Assembly (NCBI GenBank): GCA_008000375.1
Contig: SMOI01000013.1
Span: forward strand, 216,341-243,105
Direction: 5' to 3'
Length of the DNA: 26,765 bases
From: Poteriospumella lacustris
Taxonomy: Eukaryota; Sar; Chrysophyceae; Chromulinales; Dinobryaceae
Below are positions 21,001 to 26,765 of the stretch, in pieces. The first letter of the stretch is position 1, and every line of letters begins with the position of its first letter. The notes under the pieces are model-generated. The model made no database searches and was not told where the DNA came from. It saw only the letters and a program-made list of their open reading frames with translations. Made by a program: the position numbers and the translations under genes.

Positions 21001-21348
21001 TTGGACATTGCGATGGCGTTGGATGAACATCATGGGTATCGCCGGGATGCCGCGCGTCAAGAAGCGGCGGTCGGCGGCGGTGGTCGTCCGCCCACGACGC
21101 GGAAGTCGTCGTCGTCGTCTCGTCGTCGTAAGAGCAATGCCGAGGGTAGCGACAAGGCGATCTCTGGGCAAGCTACCGATGGAGACGAGGTCGTGGAAGA
21201 TGTTGAGGAAGAGGCTGTGGATGAAATGTTCGATGCCGACGACTACCTGCAGCCGTCGGTTCGTGCCCCGGTGGTCTACCCCGAAGTCGAGTTCCTCGAC
21301 CGCGATTTGGCGTCCAAAATCACCAATGCCTCGAGTTTATTGGCGTAA
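18048..21348 (+). CDS. OSCA/TMEM63 (CSC1-like) mechanosensitive cation channel
   Basis: A member of the calcium-permeable, osmotically or mechanically gated OSCA/CSC1/TMEM63 family. The inferred exons 18048-18460 and 18528-21348 (67-nt intron, GTAAGT...CATCAG) encode 1077 residues. Three N-terminal membrane segments lie at about 38-60, 110-135 and 163-182. The cytosolic RRM-like region begins with SHLRTVLVDGIPHKLRN and ends with AFVTFRTFTAATTAKQV and APEPTDITWVNM, both family hallmarks. The seven-transmembrane RSN1 domain follows (AVIILLIIVWVAP, QPIVLVAIMNLLPPLL, FFTNYLLVKALTGLGME and others). About 260 residues (318-583) are inserted between the two RRM-like halves: a Ser/Arg/Gly/His-rich block, then an Asp/Glu block. 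A charged, Ser/Arg-rich C-terminal tail follows the channel. Fungal and plant relatives are usually about 700-1000 residues. The ATG at 18048 precedes the first conserved segment. It is divergent from RNase H2C and convergent with the HIR gene. Confidence 0.9.
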
Positions 21349-21653
21349 TGGCCCGAATAGAATAAAGAGAGAGAAAGAGAAAGAAAGAGGTGGTAACGGT
21401 CGCGGTGTGGTCGAGGGGGGTCGGCGTCGTTTGTAAATACAACTCAGAGTTAGTAGACACATTAGCAGGTCTCATTCAGAACAAAACCGAACTGGCTACA
21501 CCAGTTTCGCGGTACACAGACAGCAATCTCACTCACATAGACACGACACACATACAAACACAAGGAAGGAAATAGAGAGGGGCGCGAGGGGGGTGGGTTG
21601 GTGGCGAGGACTAACGGTCGCTGGGTCAACGCATCGCGCCTGGGACGCGGCGC
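21349..21653. other. Convergent gap between the OSCA-type gene and the HIR gene
   Basis: About 305 bp between two facing stop codons, with GA-rich simple sequence at 21365-21390 and A/C-rich sequence near 21536-21568. I see no gene beyond weak open frames. The 3' UTRs of both genes must share this space. Confidence 0.5.
21361..21366 (+). terminator. Canonical AATAAA polyadenylation-type signal
   Basis: AATAAA starts 13 nt after the OSCA-type stop codon and is followed by a GA-rich stretch and T/G-containing sequence. It is a plausible poly(A) signal, although protists vary in how far they use this hexamer. Short 3' UTRs would suit the compact layout. Confidence 0.35.
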
Positions 21654-22707
21654 TTACACAGAGCCAGCTTTGGCTTCCATCATTTGCGTGCGCATGCTGC
21701 TGGAATCACTGCTCAAGAAGACGCACTTGGTGTTGGCATTGCCCATATCCTATGAAACGCAAACAAAAATAAAATCAACCATCCACCGACGCAAAAACAG
21801 GTGCGAGGGAAACGTACATGCAACGTGTCGAAGTACTGGTTCAGCACCAGCAAATCCATGACATCCTTCGCCGTCGTCCCATGAATATTGGAAGAAAACT
21901 CCACAATGCTGTCCTTCAAGCCATCCATAATCGCTTTGCGTTGACGTGCCACACCCAAACCCGACAAGAACATCGACTCCATTTCGGCTTCGGCCCGCTT
22001 CACTTTCAAGATCTTCTCACCCTCAGCACGTTGAAAAGCGGACTCCTTCAAACGCTTGGAGGCATTGATTTCATTCATGGCATCACGGACACGACTATCA
22101 GGCGTCAAATCAGTCACCAAGGCGTTCAGAATGAGTAACCCGTAAGTGCTCATGATTTCTTGCAGATGCAGCTTGAGCGACGAAGAGATTTCTTCTTTGC
22201 TCTCGAAGGAATGGTCCAACGTCAAAGAGCACAACGAGGCACGGATGGAGTCAAAGACATAAGCACGCATTTGCGCTTCTTGGTTGGACAAGATGTAGAA
22301 CGCCGAGTAAACTTTCTCGCGAATAACCTACCGCGCAAAATACAACAATCCCGAATGAGCATCAATGCGGTCCATGTGGTGATAAATTGTCCCAGGTTAA
22401 ACTTACTTGATATTGTACCGACACATCGACGGTGACGAAGACATTGTCCAGCGTCTTCGTCTCCAAGCGCACTTTCAACTCTTGCACACGCAGGGACACG
22501 CGGCCAGCGACATATTCGAAGGGGCAGGATAAGCAGAAGCAACCCGCCTGGGCAATACAAATTGGGGGAAAATCAGGGCGACATATCGTAGGAAGAGTAA
22601 AATGATCCTTGGGCCCTTACCTCGGCTAACCGACTGAACTTTCCGCAGTTTTCGATGACGCCCACTTCTGAGGTGCTCACCGTGTCAAAGCAGCAACAAA
22701 ACGACAT
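21654..22707 (-). CDS. Hypersensitive-induced-response (HIR) type SPFH/Band 7 protein
   Basis: A Band 7/SPFH (prohibitin-stomatin-flotillin) scaffold of the HIR type, which assembles into oligomers on the plasma membrane and organises microdomains. The inferred exons 22707-22621, 22547-22407, 22327-21818 and 21749-21654 join in frame to 277 residues, close to plant HIR proteins (about 285). The introns are 73, 79 and 68 nt. The N-terminus is MSFCCCF; clustered Cys suggest S-acylation as in plant HIRs. The Band 7 signature follows ([40 protein letters not shown] and [10 protein letters not shown]). A helical region ([20 protein letters not shown]) and [12 protein letters not shown] come next. 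The tail [19 protein letters not shown] resembles the HIR C-terminal tail (DMLGNAKSSSVF). Residue 2 is Ser, so N-myristoylation is unlikely. It is divergent from the nucleotidase-like gene by 402 bp. Confidence 0.88.
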
Positions 22708-23109
22708 TTTTCCAACAAAATTTCAACACTGACAGTCCTTCCTTGGTAGCAACTGACCCTGAGAGACGATGTTGCCTTCGGTTTCTCAATGGTTTGAGTC
22801 CGATTGGAATCGATCGCTACGTAATACGTAACCCGAAAAAATATTGGGAAACAAAAGCTGCATCACGAAAAACCCTGCCTGAAATAACTCGGATTTCCCT
22901 CCCAGCACTCCCTTTGGCACGGACAATTGATCAGTACAATATCAGTACTTTCCCTTATTATTATATTGAGAGGTTTAGGCTCCATTATTGTACTGGAGAT
23001 GCTGACGACGACGGCTTCGGCGACTTCGACTCTTGTTTAGACTCGTCGGAATCATGAATAGCTCGCTCATTTTCATTTACATTGAGTGTTTGATGTTGTG
23101 TGAGCAGCG
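22708..23109. promoter_or_regulatory. Divergent gap between the HIR and 5'-nucleotidase-like genes
   Basis: About 400 bp between two divergent start codons. It has a direct ATCAGTAC repeat (near 22929-22936 and 22940-22947) and a TATATT-like stretch near 22963. A 104-codon + strand open stretch (22743-23057) shows no domain. An upstream exon for the nucleotidase cannot be excluded, because CAG lies just before its ATG. Confidence 0.4.
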
Positions 23110-24045
23110 ATGAGCGCCTTTCAATTCGGGTCCGCGGTGCGATCAGCGCCATCTTTGTCCGAGAAGTTGGTAAAACTCCAAGCGATGTTGAATCAGCGCC
23201 GTGATCGCTTGATCTTCGTCGCAGACTTTGATCACACCTTGACGACTATGCACTCCAGTCAATGTCATGATCCTATTTGCTACAATCCACTGCTACCTAC
23301 TGATTTCCACAAGGGCTGTACCAAGATCATGAACACGCCCATGTCCGATTGGAACCAGTGGTGGCTCTTATGTCACGACTACGTGGTACGAGAAGCCAAT
23401 CTCACGGCCAATCTCTTCCGCGATGGTCTCAATTCCTTTGACTTTCAATTCCGTGATCATTGTCATGAGCTCTTCCACACGTTGCACACGGAGAACATCC
23501 CGTCGTTTATCGTGTCTGCCGGTGTCCAAAACGTTATCGAAGAAGTGATCGCACGGGAAGGATTACCCGTTGGACAACATGTACAATTTTTCACCAATCG
23601 GATGGTCTTCGATGAGGAAGATCGTTTACAGACGTTTGAACCGCCCTTGCCGGTCACCAGTCAAACGAAGTGTCGGTTGCCCGTGCACCTACCCGATTTG
23701 TTCGCCCAAACGGTGCCGGCCCATGCGACCACAACAACCAGTAGTGTAGATACTTCCAGCGAAGCCACAGAAACGACGGCGGCGGAAACTCCAAAGTACG
23801 ACGTCGCGCTGGTGTTGGGCGACAACGTGTGGGATTTCTCGGTGCTGAAGGACCTGCCGCACTTCGAAACGATCAACGTCGGCTTCGCCACCCACGAGGA
23901 GAAAGCCGACACACTCATGGAGAAAGGAAACTGTGACGTCGTGCTCATAGGTAGCCACCATGACATGCAGCCAGTGGCAGCATTGCTGCGGTATTTGCTG
24001 GACGCGGACAGCAGCAGCGACGCCACCACCACCACCACCGCTTAA
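23110..24045 (+). CDS. Pyrimidine 5'-nucleotidase-like HAD phosphatase (NT5C3/UMPH-1 type)
   Basis: A HAD-superfamily phosphatase resembling cytosolic pyrimidine 5'-nucleotidase (NT5C3, UMPH-1), which hydrolyses pyrimidine nucleoside 5'-monophosphates. It is a single uninterrupted exon of 311 residues. HAD motif I is ADFDHTLT with nucleophile Asp39 and acid/base Asp41. A cap region with WWLLCHDYVV follows. Motif II is FIVSAGVQNVIEEVI (Ser136); FFTNRMVFDEEDRL matches the family's SN-x-x-x-FDE region. Motif III is probably Lys187 (PVTSQTK), and motif IV is LGDNVWDFSVL (Asp238, Asp242). A Thr/Ser/Ala-rich insert at about 203-228 separates motifs III and IV, and a poly-Thr tail ends the protein. 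Human NT5C3 has about 300-336 residues, so the length fits. Substrate specificity is inferred from family resemblance. It is divergent from the HIR gene and convergent with the LRR-IQ-WW gene. Confidence 0.85.
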   Translation: MSAFQFGSAVRSAPSLSEKLVKLQAMLNQRRDRLIFVADFDHTLTTMHSSQCHDPICYNPLLPTDFHKGCTKIMNTPMSDWNQWWLLCHDYVVREANLTANLFRDGLNSFDFQFRDHCHELFHTLHTENIPSFIVSAGVQNVIEEVIAREGLPVGQHVQFFTNRMVFDEEDRLQTFEPPLPVTSQTKCRLPVHLPDLFAQTVPAHATTTTSSVDTSSEATETTAAETPKYDVALVLGDNVWDFSVLKDLPHFETINVGFATHEEKADTLMEKGNCDVVLIGSHHDMQPVAALLRYLLDADSSSDATTTTTA

Positions 24046-24201
24046 CGTACGGATGGGTGGGGAGAAGGGTGAAGAAGTGGACTGTTGTGCGTATATGTGT
24101 ATCGTATCAGTAGAGAGAATGTTAACGGGTGTAAAGAGGAGGATGTATTTACAATAATGTACAATGCCGTGGACAACACGTGCCAACACTTTCTCTCTCG
24201 C
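24046..24201. other. Short convergent gap with facing 3' ends
   Basis: Only about 156 bp separates two facing stop codons, the smallest convergent gap in the window, so the 3' UTRs probably overlap. No gene is visible. Confidence 0.45.
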
Positions 24202-26765
24202 TCAGCTGCTTTGCGTGCGCAGCGCATCCATCGCGGACACGGTTCGTTCGCCGAAATAGTAATACGCCAATGGTTTCTTCCAGACGATTTGTTTGCTGGT
24301 CGTATTGAAGTAATACGGTTTGTCGGATTGGTTGCGGTCCATACGCTGTACCCAGCCTTCGAAATACGGGTCGTACAACGCCGACCGCACCAACGCCCGC
24401 CGCCAAACCGCTTGAATGATCGTCGCGGCATTCCGACGGCGCCAAATCATCTCTCGTAAGCGTTTGACCCGATCTCGTTTCACGTTGGCAATCAATCCGG
24501 TCGTCAGGGGCTCCAATTCACGTTTGGTCAACAAAATGTCGCGATCCAAGTCGCGCAGATCGGCGAGTTTCTTCTTCAATTCGATGTGCTTCACGCGGTG
24601 CGTCTCCTGTATCGGGTCGCATCATATACACACATCGTACGTTAGCATACATCATTCGCACATCGCACGGGGTGGCGGGGGGGGGGTATTTGCACGACGA
24701 CACGTACCGTTTCATGCTCCAACAAGTCCTTCAATCGCACTTGCAAGAACTTCGTCAAGAACCGTTGCGACGTGTTGTTGATCCGCACACTGTCGGTGTA
24801 TTTGCTCGTCGTTTTGTTGCAATGTTCGAGTTCCCGTTCGATTTCGGCGATGTTTTCCGCCATCAACTGTTCCATGTGTTGTGCCTTGGCCACGACTTTC
24901 CGTAGCTTGGCCGCCTCCAATTCCAATTGACGCAAATGCATAAACAACGGTTTCGCTTGACTTTCCAAACGTTGCAAATGATATTCGATTTCACGGGCTT
25001 CCCGTCCTTTGTGTCCACGATACAACCGTTGAATCGAGACCACGGCCACTTTCCGACGACGTTCACGGGTCACGATTTCTTTGTGAATTTTGAAATAATG
25101 ACGCCCCATACAACCGCGTAGGAAGCGTTGGATTTCCAAGGCACAAAACTGTTGTTGGGCACGTAACAACAACAAGGCACGCGCCACGGCCGCCAACAAA
25201 CGACCACGGTAGCCACGGTATTGCGCTTGAATCTTGACGGCCGCCACATTGCGACGACGATGGTATTCCGCCAAGAGCATCGCCTTGTAGATCAATCGAC
25301 CCACGTGACCACGGTAGACCCGTTGCACTTCCCGCGCGGCATACCAACGACGACGTTGTTCCGCGACTTCCGCACGCCGTTGACGCATGCGGATACGACC
25401 AATTTTGCCGTGGGCGATGCGTTGAAGCAACCGCATGCACCGTTCACGGTATTCGCGGTGTTCTTCGTCGTGCGCGCGCTCGTCGATCAACCGCGCGACA
25501 CGTACACGACCCACGTGTCCGCGAAAGACACGTTGAATCAACAACGCGCGTACTTCTTGCAAGGCGCGTTTCCGGGCTTTGGCGACTTGTGCATTGGCGA
25601 TTTCCACCCGTCGCTCGTCCGTACGTCGTCGTCCTTGCATGCCACGGTACATGCGTTGGATCAACGACGCCAATCGCTGGACATAGGCGGCATAGCGCCG
25701 CTTGGCGATCGCCGCCAGGCGCGTTTTCAATGCCCAATACTTGCGCCATTTGCATTGAATCTTAATCGCCGCGCGAATACGTTTGATTTGATGTTGAATC
25801 AACATGAAACGCTTCCGTTGAATGAAGCCGCGTACTTGTGCTTGAAACAACGGTATCGCGTGTTGAATCAAGCGTTCACGATACCGCACCCAAAAGATAC
25901 GCTCGGCGAATCGTTTCCGTACCAAACATTGAATTTTGATGGCTTGATGATGATGGACAATGGCTTCTTCTTTCTTCGCGATCAACGTCTCGACGGCCGG
26001 CTTCGGCTCGTACCCCAGCCATTCATTGGCCATTTCCACAAACTCGAATTCCCGTTCGATGTGCCGTAAGAGCGTACGGGTGGTAATACGATTGTTCCCG
26101 TCTAACTTCAAGGCGGTCAATTTGTTGAGTTTGCCCGCCATGTAATGCACACACTCGTCACTGAAATGTCCACAATACCGTAGATCCAACTCACGTAGCT
26201 CCGGACAGAAGTTGCTGACCACGACCACGGTATAGTCCGTCAGGTTATGGCAATACAGGAAGCGCATCACATGAATGGATCGGCCAACGGCTCGACAAAG
26301 GAAAGCTACGGCTTTGTCGGTTAAGGATTCGAAACGTTCGATTTCAATCGTGTGTAAACCTCGACACATCGGCGAGTTGACGAGCACTTGATAGTCCGTC
26401 TCTTGTAACCGACGATTCTGTACCAATTTCAAATGTTTCAAGGATCCTAGGTTGTCTGCTAGGGCTTTGAGACCCTTTCTACTCATGTTGTCTCCTCCAG
26501 AGAGCATGAGGCATTCCATATTCGGACAACCCTTTCCCAGACCAATGATACCAGCATCTTCCAGACGCTTGGCACTATCGACGAGCAACTCTTTTAATTG
26601 GTGACAATGGCCGCCGAGTTCTTTGACACCCCGATCTCCAAATTCGCCAATATTCGGACAACCGTTGATGTTCAGGTGAGTCAGGGTGGCCGATAGTCCT
26701 GTCGCGATCTTAGCGACACCGTTGTCGGTAATTTTCGAGCAGTTGTGGAGTGAAAGCTTTGCAAT
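24202..26765 (-). CDS. LRR-IQ-WW repeat protein, 5' end outside the window
   Basis: A partial gene whose reading frame runs open off the right edge. Two exons are visible, 26765-24708 and 24606-24202, joined across a 101-nt intron (GTACGT...TACAG) to give 820 residues. The first about 240 residues are cysteine-containing LRRs of the AMN1/F-box-associated type (CPELRELDLRYCGHFSDECV, LTALKLDGNNRIT). At least ten IQ motifs follow at about residues 275-590 (AIKIQCLVRKRF, SLIQRMYRGMQGRRR, LLIQRVFRGHVGR and similar), which would bind calmodulin or myosin-type light chains. A coiled-coil segment (ELEAAKLRKVVAKAQHMEQL) comes next, then one more IQ motif (ATIIQAVWRRALVR) and a WW-like domain (GWVQRMDRN...PYYFNTTSKQIVW). 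It is probably cytoskeletal or ciliary, but the function is not shown. The start and any N-terminal domain are missing. Confidence 0.85.
24677..24686. repeat. G10 run (C10 on the coding strand) inside the LRR-IQ-WW intron
   Basis: Ten G residues on the + strand lie inside the 101-nt intron of the minus-strand gene, so the pre-mRNA carries a C10 tract near its 5' end. The tract probably explains part of the unusual intron length. It is expected to be prone to slippage and sequencing error. Confidence 0.75.

Noticed and set aside
19708-21171. 487-codon open frame on the minus strand inside the OSCA-type gene
   Set aside because: It is antisense to the conserved channel exon and its Arg/His/Gln/Asp-rich content is what the reverse complement of hydrophobic codons with biased third positions gives. 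No domain is visible.
25221-26069. 282-codon + strand frame opposite the LRR-IQ-WW gene
   Set aside because: Antisense shadow of the IQ repeat region; the sense strand carries clear repeated IQ motifs.
1-26765. tRNA, rRNA, CRISPR array or transposon
   Set aside because: Reading both strands I saw no cloverleaf with a GTTCRANNC T-arm outside coding DNA, no conserved rRNA core, no spaced repeat array, and no terminal repeats, transposase or reverse transcriptase motifs.

Overview
This window looks like nuclear DNA of a protist. Every gene model needs short GT-AG introns (19 inferred, 62-101 nt). There are no operons or bacterial ribosome binding sites, and the proteins are eukaryotic: a cyclin, a Pds5 cohesin factor, a GET1/WRB receptor, RNase H2 subunit C, an ER thiol oxidoreductase and an OSCA/TMEM63 channel. 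A DGAT1 with an N-terminal PH domain is known from diatoms and related algae, and a plant-type HIR protein sits nearby, so a stramenopile or close relative is my best guess. This is inference; I cannot name a genus.

Layout. 1-3903 holds no gene I can support: it is low-complexity and purine-rich on the + strand, with G-runs, a tandem 16-mer, a perfect hairpin and two intron-like T-rich segments. From 3904 rightwards the DNA is gene-dense: cyclin (-, 4 exons), PH-DGAT1 (+, 3 exons), an unrecognised 181-aa protein (-, 2 exons), a PDI-like b-b'-a' protein (+, 6 exons), Pds5 (+, 3 exons), GET1/WRB (-, 2 exons), RNase H2 subunit C (-, 2 exons), an OSCA/TMEM63-type channel (+, 2 exons), a HIR/SPFH protein (-, 4 exons), a pyrimidine 5'-nucleotidase-like HAD phosphatase (+, 1 exon) and an LRR-IQ-WW protein (-, 5' end beyond the window).

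Gene orientation nearly alternates. The four divergent start-to-start gaps are 402-448 bp and the four convergent end-to-end gaps 156-305 bp, which suggests compact shared promoters and closely packed or overlapping 3' ends. The genes are unrelated housekeeping functions: lipid storage and ER (DGAT1, PDI, GET1), chromosome maintenance (cyclin, Pds5, RNase H2C), membrane sensing and scaffolding (OSCA, HIR), nucleotide turnover (5'-nucleotidase) and probably a calmodulin-binding cytoskeletal protein (LRR-IQ-WW). They do not form an obvious pathway. I found no mobile element, CRISPR array, tRNA or rRNA. The most distinctive items are the domain architectures (PH-DGAT1, LRR-IQ-WW, a PDI lacking its first catalytic domain, an OSCA channel with a large charged insertion), the upstream ORF overlapping the first AUG of DGAT1, and the gene-poor left flank.
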